64,000 nt of DNA from an uncultured Eubacterium sp. Its GTDB lineage: Bacteria; Bacillota; Clostridia; Oscillospirales; Acutalibacteraceae. The position numbers and the translations under genes are program-made. The stretch's first letter is position 1. Each line of letters begins with the position of its first letter. The notes under the pieces were generated by a model that saw nothing but the letters and a program-made list of their open reading frames with translations, was not told where the DNA came from and did not search any database. The DNA lies in assembly GCA_900539325.1 (NCBI GenBank), contig UQCC01000007.1, forward strand, positions 1-64,000, given 5' to 3'. Shown here in pieces: positions 42,630 to 50,336 of the stretch.

Positions 42630-45002
42630 CTACTTCAATTTTGCTATTGTAACGCCGTCCTCACCCTCACCGTACTTGCCGAGGCGAAACTCATCAATAT
42701 TTGGATGGTGACGAAGTTCTTCCGTTACAACGCTTCTGAGTACACCCGTACCCTTGCCGTGAATTATTCGGACCTCTGTAATTCCGTTGAGTACGCATTT
42801 GTCAATAAATATGCCAAGATTGCCGATAGCCTCCTCGGCTGTTTGACCTCTCAAATCGAGTTCGGTTTTTACATCCGCATCGGCACGGGAGGAGGTGCGA
42901 TAAAGATTTCTCTGCGGCTTAGTAGGTTTTTTCTTTTTCTTTTCAATCAGCATAAGGTCGGACATTTTAACTCTTGTTTTGAAAAGTCCCGACTTTACGG
43001 TGACATTGTTATTTTTAACTTCAATTACTTCGCCCTCGCCGATACCTCTGATGATAACGGCATCACCCACAACAACGGGACGGGGAAGTTTGTAATCGTC
43101 ATCCCAATTATCCGCAATCTCCTGCGGATTGATAAGGTCGTCCATCTCGCCCATTTGATTTTTAATTGCACGACGAGTCTTTTTTGCAAGCTCCGTTGCG
43201 TTTTCGGGTGATTTTTCTTTTTTCATTTTTTCAAGTTCAAGAAGAAAATCAGACGATTGGCGTTTTGCTTGATTAATAAGTTTTTCGGCTTCTTTTTTTG
43301 CCTTTTCGAGTTCACGAGCCTTCAAGGTTTCTATTTTATCTTTTTCGGACTGTGCCTTAGAAGCCATCTTTCTTGCCTGTTCGGTTGCTTTTTCGGCGGC
43401 TTTCTTTTCGTTTTCAAGCTCGTGGCGTGCAGCTTCAAGTTTGTCAAGCACCGCTTCAAAATCTCGATTATCCGAACCCACAATTTCTTCGGCACGGCTG
43501 ATAACATCGTCCTCAATACCGATATGCCTTGAAATCGCAAAAGCATTTGACCTGCCCGGCACGCCGATGAGCAAATGATATGTAGGCGACAATGTTTTAA
43601 CATCAAATTCACAACAACCGTTAACCACCCCATCGGTATCGAGTGCATAGGCTTTAAGCTCGGCATAGTGAGTGGTTGAAAGGATTTTTGCACCCTTTTG
43701 CCTCAACTTTTCAATAATCGCAACGGCAAGTGCCGCACCCTCGATAGGGTCAGTGCCGGCACCGAGTTCATCGATAAGTACAAGTGAACTCTCATCCGCA
43801 ACCTTTAAGATATTTGCAACATTGGTGATGTGTGATGAAAAGGTTGAAAGATTTTGCTGAATGCTCTGCTCGTCGCCTATATCAACCAAAATTTTATCAA
43901 AAACTGAAATTCTGCTTGACTGATATGCCGGAATGAGAAGTCCGCACATAGTCATAAGAGTAAGCAGTCCGACTGTTTTAATCGACACGGTTTTACCGCC
44001 GGTATTAGGACCTGTAATAACAAGAGTATCATATTTTTCACCGAGAGAAATATCAATCGGCACAACCTTGTTTTTATCAATAAGCGGATGTCTTGCCTGC
44101 TTCAAATCAATAACACCGTCGGTATTGATTATAGGCTTTGCCGCCTTCATTTTGTTTGCAAGATGGGCTTTTGCAAAAATAAGATTGAGGTCAACCGCCG
44201 CTTCATAACTGTGCTTTATGCTTTCGCCGAAATTGCCTGCTTCAACCGACAGTTCAAACAAAATACGATTGATTTCTTCTCTTTCCTTACCCTTGAGCAC
44301 TTTAATATCATTATTAGCCTCAACAACGGAAATCGGCTCGATAAACACAGTTGAACCGGAAGAAGATGTGTCGTGCACCAAGCCCTGAACATTGCCCCTG
44401 CATTCGCTTTTTACAGGCACAACAAATCTACCGTCACGCTGAGTAACAATAGCCTCCTGCAAAAACTTTGTATAATGCGGCGAATGAATCATAGCATCAA
44501 GTTTGTCACGAATCGAGGCGGATTTTGCTCTGATTTTGCGGCGAATGTCATACAAAGTTTCGCTTGCCTTATCGGAGATTTCCTCTTCACTTATGATACA
44601 TGTAAATATTTTATCTTCAAGATACTTATTAACCGTTATACTCTCAAACAAATTATCAAGCGTTGTCCTAACCCCGCTGCAATGACCGTGCCACTCGTAA
44701 AGTGTACGGATTGAACGCAGAGTTGACGCAATGTTGAGAAGCTCACGGGTGTTAAGCTCGCCGCCTGCCGAAGCACGGGCAAGAGAGCCGTTTACATTAT
44801 AAAGACCTCCGAATGACGGAGCACCGAAGCGTGCAAGGAGCGAATAAGCGTCCTCTGTTTGATTAATCATATTGCACACGGCAACAAAATCCGAAGTGGG
44901 CTTGATGTTAAGTGCCATTTCGGCGGCATCGTCACACGAAGTTTCGTTTTTTAGCATTTCAAGAACCTTGTCAAGTTCAAGAGTTTCGTAATTCTTTTCC
45001 AT
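42630..45002 (-). CDS. mutS2: MutS2 family ATPase/endonuclease
   Basis: MutS2 acts in recombination control and, in Bacillus, in rescue of collided ribosomes. The 790-residue protein has the MutS core domains, Walker A TGPNTGGKT, Walker B with LVLIDELGAGTDP, a long Lys/Glu-rich coiled coil (about 515-615), a KOW-like segment and a C-terminal Smr nuclease domain (LDLRGQTAEEA and RIIHGKGTGVLR). It starts 2 bases after recO, at the end of a conserved run of RNA/DNA maintenance genes. Confidence 0.96.
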   Translation of the reverse strand: MEKNYETLELDKVLEMLKNETSCDDAAEMALNIKPTSDFVAVCNMINQTEDAYSLLARFGAPSFGGLYNVNGSLARASAGGELNTRELLNIASTLRSIRTLYEWHGHCSGVRTTLDNLFESITVNKYLEDKIFTCIISEEEISDKASETLYDIRRKIRAKSASIRDKLDAMIHSPHYTKFLQEAIVTQRDGRFVVPVKSECRGNVQGLVHDTSSSGSTVFIEPISVVEANNDIKVLKGKEREEINRILFELSVEAGNFGESIKHSYEAAVDLNLIFAKAHLANKMKAAKPIINTDGVIDLKQARHPLIDKNKVVPIDISLGEKYDTLVITGPNTGGKTVSIKTVGLLTLMTMCGLLIPAYQSSRISVFDKILVDIGDEQSIQQNLSTFSSHITNVANILKVADESSLVLIDELGAGTDPIEGAALAVAIIEKLRQKGAKILSTTHYAELKAYALDTDGVVNGCCEFDVKTLSPTYHLLIGVPGRSNAFAISRHIGIEDDVISRAEEIVGSDNRDFEAVLDKLEAARHELENEKKAAEKATEQARKMASKAQSEKDKIETLKARELEKAKKEAEKLINQAKRQSSDFLLELEKMKKEKSPENATELAKKTRRAIKNQMGEMDDLINPQEIADNWDDDYKLPRPVVVGDAVIIRGIGEGEVIEVKNNNVTVKSGLFKTRVKMSDLMLIEKKKKKPTKPQRNLYRTSSRADADVKTELDLRGQTAEEAIGNLGIFIDKCVLNGITEVRIIHGKGTGVLRSVVTEELRHHPNIDEFRLGKYGEGEDGVTIAKLK

Positions 45003-45004
45003 AA

Positions 45005-45739
45005 TTATATAATCGCTTTATAAAATTCCAAAGTAGTCAGTTTTCCGTCAACACGAGAGAGCAGATATTTTTCAACCGTAGAGCACAAAAGTGCCATATT
45101 TTCATCGCTAAGCGAAAATGAAAACACCTTGCCGAGATCAACAAAGCAAATAAATCTCATAGCGGTAATGACCGCAAGCGGAAGTTCAACGGCGTTGTTA
45201 CGATAACAATCCTTGCAATAAATACAGGCTTCCTCGTGGTCAAAATACATAATATCGGTTTCGTATGTACCGCAACGGTAACAAGCCGTCAAATCTGGCA
45301 TATATCCACCGAGAGCAAGCATACGCAGTTCAACGGCAACCTTAATGAGCAAGTGACTTTTTTTGCCTTGGCACAAAAGGTACAAAGCATTCAAAAGCAA
45401 TCTGAGCATACCCGGCATCGGCTGTTCCTCCGAACCTAAAAAACAGGCAAGCTGTGCAAAATACTGTGCAAGTGACAAGGTTTCTATATCGGAGCGAAGA
45501 TTAAAAAACACCTCGATTGAGGTTGCATTGTCGATAACATACGCTTCCTTGCTTCTGTAAAGTGAAAACTCGCTGTATGCAAAAAGCGAGGTTGCAGATA
45601 GATTTTGACTTTTAATAGTCTTTGCACGGCGGACAAAAGCCTTAATCAGCCCAAAATCTTCGGTTATAACGGTAACGAGTTTATCGCTTTCCCCCACCGT
45701 TTGTTCTCTGATTATAAGTCCCTTTGTTTTTGTCTGCAT
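45005..45739 (-). CDS. recO: DNA repair protein RecO
   Basis: RecO loads RecA through RecFOR and anneals strands. The roughly 244-residue protein has an N-terminal OB fold (TKTKGLIIREQTVGESDKLV) and a C-terminal helical domain with a zinc site made by CYRCG and CIYCKDC. I place the start at the ATG at 45739, since RecO proteins usually begin one or two residues before TKTxGIV; a TTG at 45751 is also open. The first 59 bases overlap the yqzL-like gene in another frame. The gene order era-yqzL-recO is the same as in Bacillus. Confidence 0.94.
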   Translation of the reverse strand: MQTKTKGLIIREQTVGESDKLVTVITEDFGLIKAFVRRAKTIKSQNLSATSLFAYSEFSLYRSKEAYVIDNATSIEVFFNLRSDIETLSLAQYFAQLACFLGSEEQPMPGMLRLLLNALYLLCQGKKSHLLIKVAVELRMLALGGYMPDLTACYRCGTYETDIMYFDHEEACIYCKDCYRNNAVELPLAVITAMRFICFVDLGKVFSFSLSDENMALLCSTVEKYLLSRVDGKLTTLEFYKAII

Positions 45740-45836
45740 CAGTCTGCACAACCTTGTTTTTATTTTCTGATTGTTTATATTTCAGGTAGTCCGAAACGCT
45801 TCCCGTAGACACAAAGTTTTGCCACAAATTATCCAT
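45681..45836 (-). CDS. yqzL: YqzL-like small protein overlapping recO
   Basis: This 51-codon frame begins MDNLWQNFVSTGSVSDYLKY. The W, F, TG and YLxY/K pattern matches the 47-residue YqzL family of Bacillus, which is encoded between era and recO, exactly its position here. GGTGGTG precedes the ATG by 6-7 bases. The conserved part is the first 25 or so residues; the last 20 codons lie inside recO in another frame and are low in information (NKGTYNQRTNGGGKR). The function of the family is unknown. The ribosome binding site is the 3' arm of a hairpin. Confidence 0.75.
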   Translation of the reverse strand: MDNLWQNFVSTGSVSDYLKYKQSENKNKVVQTDADKNKGTYNQRTNGGGKR

Positions 45837-45875
45837 AAAAAACACCACCGTTACTATTTTATCCTATGGTGTTTT
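45837..45875 (-). other. Hairpin with U-run covering the yqzL ribosome binding site
   Basis: On the minus strand AAAACACCA and TGGTGTTTT form a 9-bp stem around a 19-base loop, ending in six U directly before the yqzL ATG. The 3' arm holds the ribosome binding site GGTGGTG. It resembles a terminator between era and yqzL, or a translational gate, and repeats the layout seen at spoVAE. Confidence 0.65.
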
Positions 45876-45892
45876 AAATGATTTGTGCCAAA

Positions 45893-46780
45893 TTAATCCA
45901 AACCGAAATTGTGGATTAATCCCTCACGGTTACGCCAATCTTCCTTTACCTTTACCCAAGTTTGAAGATTTACTTTTATACCAAAAAAGTTTTCCAAATC
46001 CTGACGGGCATAAGTTGATATTTTTTTGAGCATGGCACCCTTTTTACCGATAACCATACCCTTATGACTTTCACGCTCGCAATAAATAATCGCTTCAATA
46101 TCAAGAATATCTTGATTGTCACGCTCACGCATTTTTTCGATAGACACGGCGACACCGTGCGGTACTTCCTTGTCCATAAGTCTGAGAATTTTTTCTCTGA
46201 TAATCTCTGCGGCAAGCACTCTTTCGGGTTGGTCGGTAAGAGTATCATCAGGGAAAAAGTGCGGAGAATCAAACGCAAGCTTTTTCATCTCGTCAACAAG
46301 TTCATCAATATGCTCGCCTGTTGAAGCACAAACAGGAACGATTGCTTCAAAATCAAACAACTTGTTAAGTTCCACTATGCGTTCAAGAAGTTCTTCCTTA
46401 TCTTTAATCATATCGATTTTATTGATTGCAAGGATTACAGGCACTTTAAGCTTTTTAAATTTTTCAATCAACTCATATTCGCCTTTTTTGATGTCGCCCT
46501 TTGATTCAACGACAAAAAGGCAAGCATCAACACCGCCGATTGAGTCGCCGACAGCCTGATTCATTTTTTCACCGAGTTTGTTGTGTGGCTTGTGATAGCC
46601 TGGAGTATCGGTGAAAACAAGCTGTGTTTCACCCTCGGTGAGAACGCCCATAATCTTTGTGCGGGTGGTTTGCGGCTTTGATGACACAATAGCGATTTTT
46701 GTACCCAAAAGTTTGTTAAGTATAGATGATTTGCCCACATTAGGGCAACCTACAATAGCAATAAATGCTGTTTTTGTCAT
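45893..46780 (-). CDS. era: GTPase Era
   Basis: Era binds the 3' end of 16S rRNA during 30S assembly. The 295-residue protein has the G motifs GCPNVGKS, DTPGYHKP and NKID, and a C-terminal KH domain (HKGMVIGKKGAMLKKI). It lies 3 bases after ybeY, another 16S maturation gene, and before the yqzL-like gene. The call is firm. Confidence 0.97.
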   Translation of the reverse strand: MTKTAFIAIVGCPNVGKSSILNKLLGTKIAIVSSKPQTTRTKIMGVLTEGETQLVFTDTPGYHKPHNKLGEKMNQAVGDSIGGVDACLFVVESKGDIKKGEYELIEKFKKLKVPVILAINKIDMIKDKEELLERIVELNKLFDFEAIVPVCASTGEHIDELVDEMKKLAFDSPHFFPDDTLTDQPERVLAAEIIREKILRLMDKEVPHGVAVSIEKMRERDNQDILDIEAIIYCERESHKGMVIGKKGAMLKKISTYARQDLENFFGIKVNLQTWVKVKEDWRNREGLIHNFGLD

Positions 46781-46783
46781 TAA

Positions 46784-47284
46784 TTAATCTCCCATATAAT
46801 AGCTGTTGTCACGCTTAAGTCCGATTTTGGTAAGAACTTCCTCTTCCTTTTCACGCATATGTACCTGCTCGATACCGCCGTTTTCGTGGTCGTATCCAAG
46901 CAAGTGAAGCATTGAATGAACGGTCAAAAAACCGATTTCTCTTTGAAGAGAATGATTATATGCCTTTGCCTGCTCCATAGCCTTCGGTACGCTTATAACG
47001 ATATCGCCGAGAATTTTTGCACCTGTGTCCATATTAGTATCGTACTCTCCGTTTTCGCCCATAGGGAATGAGAGCACATCTGTTTCTCTGTCTACATTTC
47101 TATATTGTGCGTTAAGCTCGTGAATTCTCTCGTTATCCACAAAACAAACGCTTACTTCTGCATCCGAGCCGAATTTTTCAGCCTGCAAAACCGCATTACA
47201 ACAGCGGCGAATCAACATTCTTATTCCTCTTGGAACAGTAATTTCTTTTTGTTCGTCGGAGATTATAACTTTTACTTTATTCAT
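46784..47284 (-). CDS. ybeY: Endoribonuclease YbeY
   Basis: YbeY is a metal-dependent RNase in 16S rRNA 3' maturation and ribosome quality control. The 166-residue protein has the conserved metal motif HSMLHLLGYDH followed by the third histidine in QVHMREKEE. Its start codon overlaps the phoH stop (TAATG), and era follows after 3 bases. Diacylglycerol kinase and cytidine deaminase genes often found between ybeY and era in Firmicutes are absent. Confidence 0.96.
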   Translation of the reverse strand: MNKVKVIISDEQKEITVPRGIRMLIRRCCNAVLQAEKFGSDAEVSVCFVDNERIHELNAQYRNVDRETDVLSFPMGENGEYDTNMDTGAKILGDIVISVPKAMEQAKAYNHSLQREIGFLTVHSMLHLLGYDHENGGIEQVHMREKEEEVLTKIGLKRDNSYYMGD

Positions 47285-48267
47285 TACTTATCTTCTCCTT
47301 TTCTTTTTTTCATTTGCTTTTCATCATATTTTTCATACGCTTTGATAATATCCTGAACAAGTCTGTGGCGAACCACATCCTTTTGAGTAAACTTGATAAT
47401 CTCAATATCATCAACATCTTTGAGGATATTCAAAACGGTTTTAAGTCCCGATTTTTTACCGTCGGGCAAATCAATCTGTGTAATATCGCCGGTAACAACC
47501 ATCTTTGACCTGAAGCCGAGTCGGGTCAAAAACATTTTCATTTGTTCCGGTGTGGTATTTTGTGCTTCGTCGAGAATGATGAAGCTGTCATCAAGAGTTC
47601 TGCCTCGCATATAGGCAAGCGGTGCAACCTCGATTGCTCCCCTCTCCTGATAATTTTGAAAATTCTCTGCACCAAGCATATCAAACAAAGCGTCATAAAG
47701 CGGTCTTAGATAAGGATCTACCTTGCTTTGCAAATCGCCCGGCAAAAATCCGAGCTTTTCGCCTGCTTCAACAGCCGGCCGTGTAAGAATAATTCTGTTA
47801 ACCTGCTTTGCTCTGAACGCCGTGACCGCCATGGCAACGGCAAGATATGTTTTACCCGTTCCGGCGGGACCTACACCGAATGTGATTGTGTGGTCATCGA
47901 TAGCCTGAGTGTATTTCTTTTGACCGAGAGTTTTAGGCTTAACCGGTCTGCCCTTTGCGGTTATACAAATAGAATCGTTTGTCATTGAAGCAATTTTGTC
48001 TTCGTTGCCCTCATTAACAAGCGAAAGAACATATCTTACATTTTGGTCGGTAAGCGCCTCGCCTTTGCCGATAAGAACAAGAAGCGAATTAATTGTTCTG
48101 ACAGCCTTTGACACATCTTCGGCATCGCCCATAATTTTTAAATCCGAACCTCTTGACACAATGCTTACGCCGAACTCACGCTCAATCATACGGATATTTT
48201 CGTCAAACGAGCCGAATAGCGACACCGCCTGCTCCATTGCATCAATCGTTATTGTTTGTTCTGTCAT
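47284..48267 (-). CDS. phoH: PhoH-like ATPase
   Basis: PhoH proteins are ATPases, probably RNA-linked, conserved beside ybeY. The 327-residue protein has an N-terminal KH-like region (about 10-100), Walker A GPAGTGKTYLA, LTRPAVEAGEKLGFLPGDL and Walker B SFIILDEAQNTTPEQMK. It overlaps the end of corC by 26 bases and is joined to ybeY by TAATG. The order phoH-ybeY-corC genes as neighbours is also known from Escherichia coli (ybeZ-ybeY-ybeX). Confidence 0.94.
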   Translation of the reverse strand: MTEQTITIDAMEQAVSLFGSFDENIRMIEREFGVSIVSRGSDLKIMGDAEDVSKAVRTINSLLVLIGKGEALTDQNVRYVLSLVNEGNEDKIASMTNDSICITAKGRPVKPKTLGQKKYTQAIDDHTITFGVGPAGTGKTYLAVAMAVTAFRAKQVNRIILTRPAVEAGEKLGFLPGDLQSKVDPYLRPLYDALFDMLGAENFQNYQERGAIEVAPLAYMRGRTLDDSFIILDEAQNTTPEQMKMFLTRLGFRSKMVVTGDITQIDLPDGKKSGLKTVLNILKDVDDIEIIKFTQKDVVRHRLVQDIIKAYEKYDEKQMKKRKGEDK

Positions 48268-49063
48268 ACACTTCCGCCTTAATTGAATCTATTTTTCTGT
48301 CCGTAACTTCAAGCACGGTAAATCTTACTCCGCCGTATTCCACGGCTTCGCCCTTACTTTCCTCGTTAGGAACTGTGCCAAGCCTGTTGATAACAAAGCC
48401 TGCAACAGTATTATAATCACCCTCCGGCAAATTAATACCGAGTGCTTCCTCGACATCTTCTATATCACACGCACCGTCAAAAACAAAGGTGTCATCATCA
48501 ATCTTTGTAACCGATTGTTCCTCATCATCGTACTCGTCTTCGATTTCGCCTACAAGTTCCTCAATAATATCTTCCATGGTAACAAGTCCGGCGGTTCCGC
48601 CGTATTCATCAACAACAATGGCAAGCTGAATATGCGTTTCGGTCATTTGAGCAAAAAGCTTGCCGCACGGAATAGTTTCCGGCACAAAAAGCGGTGTACG
48701 GATATAATCCTCAATTTTTTCACACTTTGGAATTTCCGTTCCGACAAATTTGAGCAAATCCTTTACATACACAATGCCCTTGATATTGTCAAGGTCTTCT
48801 TCATAAATAGGAATACGGGAAAAGCCCTCGTTAATAGCAAGTTTGACAACATCAATTATTTCCTCGGTAATTTCAACGGCGGCAATATCCGTTCTGTGGG
48901 TCATAATATCGCCGACATTAGTATCGTGAAATTCAAAAAGATTATTAATAATATCTCTTGTGGATTTTTCAAGTTCGCCCTCGTCATCGTCAACAAGTTG
49001 CTTGATTTCTTCCTCGGTTGAACTCTCTTTTTTAAACAAGCGTTTTAAACTGCCAATAGCCAT
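48242..49063 (-). CDS. CorC/HlyC-type CBS-domain protein, soluble form
   Basis: The 273-residue protein has a paired CBS domain (VGDIMTHRTDI to about residue 185, with GIVYVKDLLKF and DEYGGTAGLVTMEDIIEELVGEIEDE) and a C-terminal CorC_HlyC transporter-associated domain (about 190-265). It lacks the N-terminal DUF21 membrane domain, so it corresponds to Escherichia coli CorC/YbeX, linked to magnesium/cobalt efflux and lately to ribosome-related phenotypes. First gene of the run corC-phoH-ybeY-era-yqzL-recO-mutS2. The ATG follows GGAGGTATTTGCCTTT. Confidence 0.92.
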   Translation of the reverse strand: MAIGSLKRLFKKESSTEEEIKQLVDDDEGELEKSTRDIINNLFEFHDTNVGDIMTHRTDIAAVEITEEIIDVVKLAINEGFSRIPIYEEDLDNIKGIVYVKDLLKFVGTEIPKCEKIEDYIRTPLFVPETIPCGKLFAQMTETHIQLAIVVDEYGGTAGLVTMEDIIEELVGEIEDEYDDEEQSVTKIDDDTFVFDGACDIEDVEEALGINLPEGDYNTVAGFVINRLGTVPNEESKGEAVEYGGVRFTVLEVTDRKIDSIKAEVYDRTNNND

Positions 49064-49115
49064 AAAGGCAAATACCTCCGATTTAACAAAATTATACAGT
49101 AATCCATTCTATTAT

Positions 49116-49144
49116 ATTATAATATATAAATATTAATTTGTAAA
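49116..49144 (-). promoter_or_regulatory. Promoter of the corC-mutS2 operon
   Basis: TTTACA (49144-49139, minus) is followed after 17 bases by TATAAT (49121-49116). The -35 box occupies the same bases as the -35 box of the divergent fkbM promoter. Confidence 0.65.
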
Positions 49145-49166
49145 GTGCAAAGTAATATGTTATTAT
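49138..49166 (+). promoter_or_regulatory. Promoter of the FkbM-type gene
   Basis: TTGTAA (49138-49143) is followed after 17 bases by TATTAT (49161-49166), 25 bases upstream of the start. Confidence 0.6.
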
Positions 49167-49190
49167 ATATCAAAATGAGGTGATGGCAAA

Positions 49191-50246
49191 ATGCTTGAAA
49201 AGATACAAGACAAAAATATTTGGGACACCCTGAAAGACAGCAAAAAGCCCATTGTGCTGTACGGAATGGGACTCGGTGCAGAAAAAATTATGGCAGAACT
49301 TGAACAAAGAGGACTAAAGGCAGACGAAGTTTTTGCAAGTGATGAATTTGTAAGAGGTCATTCGTTCAAGGGCTACAAAGTGCTCAAATACAGTGAAGTT
49401 TGCGAAAAATACGACGACTTCAACATTGTACTTTGCTTTGCAAGTCACATTGACAGCGTTATTGAGCATATTGAAAAGATAAACAGCGAGCACACGGTAT
49501 TTGCACCCGATGTTCCCGTGGCGGGCGGAGGACTTTTCACCCGTGAATATATTGCCGAGAACGAGTCAAAATTTGACGAGGTATATTCTCGACTTGCGGA
49601 TGAAGAAAGCAAAAGGGTTTATCTTGACATATTATCATTCAAGGTGTCGGGCAAAATTGAATATTTGCTACGCTCATTTGGCGAAAAAGACAAGGTCTAT
49701 TCAGAAATTTTGAAGTTGACCGACAACGAAGAAATCATTGATTTGGGTGCATATGACGGAGACACGATAAGAGAATTCACAGCCGCAACAAACGGTAAAT
49801 ACAAGCACATCACCGCACTTGAACCTGACGCAAAAAGCTACAAAAAACTGCTGAAAAACACCGACGGTATGGAAAATTTGACAACGCTGAACATGGGTGC
49901 GTGGAGCAAAAAAGACACGCTGATTTTCAGTGCAGACGCAGGGCGAAACAGCAAGCTGTCATCAAGCGGAACAAGCGTTGAAGTGACCGATATTGACAGC
50001 CTGAACATCCCTGCAACATTCATCAAAATGGACATTGAGGGAAGCGAAATGAAGGCACTTGAAGGCATGGAAAAAACCATAAAATCGCAACTGCCAAAGT
50101 TATACATCTGTGCCTACCACAGAAACGAAGATTTGTTTGCCTTGCCGTTAAAGGTGTGGGAACTTAACGAAAACTACAAAATATATTTCAGGCATTCAAA
50201 ATATATACCGGCATGGGAATCAAATTTTTACTGCCTAAGCAGTTGA
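49191..50246 (+). CDS. FkbM-family methyltransferase with an N-terminal Rossmann-like domain
   Basis: The 351-residue protein has two parts. Residues 1-110 (IVLYGMGLGAEKIMAELEQR) look like a nucleotide-binding Rossmann segment as found in sugar-modifying proteins. Residues about 180-345 form the FkbM methyltransferase domain: SAM motif IIDLGAYDGDTI, ALEPDAKSYKKL, and the family end FIKMDIEGSEMKALEGM. FkbM enzymes O-methylate sugars or natural products; the combination is common in surface glycan loci. The gene stands alone between a divergent promoter and a terminator. The substrate is unknown. Confidence 0.88.
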   Translation: MLEKIQDKNIWDTLKDSKKPIVLYGMGLGAEKIMAELEQRGLKADEVFASDEFVRGHSFKGYKVLKYSEVCEKYDDFNIVLCFASHIDSVIEHIEKINSEHTVFAPDVPVAGGGLFTREYIAENESKFDEVYSRLADEESKRVYLDILSFKVSGKIEYLLRSFGEKDKVYSEILKLTDNEEIIDLGAYDGDTIREFTAATNGKYKHITALEPDAKSYKKLLKNTDGMENLTTLNMGAWSKKDTLIFSADAGRNSKLSSSGTSVEVTDIDSLNIPATFIKMDIEGSEMKALEGMEKTIKSQLPKLYICAYHRNEDLFALPLKVWELNENYKIYFRHSKYIPAWESNFYCLSS

Positions 50247-50287
50247 TAAACACTCTGACACACGCCAATAAGCATACTCTTTTTAAC

Positions 50288-50330
50288 AAAAAAACGGACA
50301 TTCTTACAATTGCAAGAAAGTCCGTTTGTA
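50288..50330. terminator. Bidirectional terminator between the FkbM gene and GPH transporter 2
   Basis: AAACGGAC-A-TTCTT and AAGAA-A-GTCCGTTT (one mismatch) surround an 8-base loop; the plus strand continues GTATTTTTATT and the minus strand TTTTTTTG. Confidence 0.8.
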
Positions 50331-50336
50331 TTTTTA

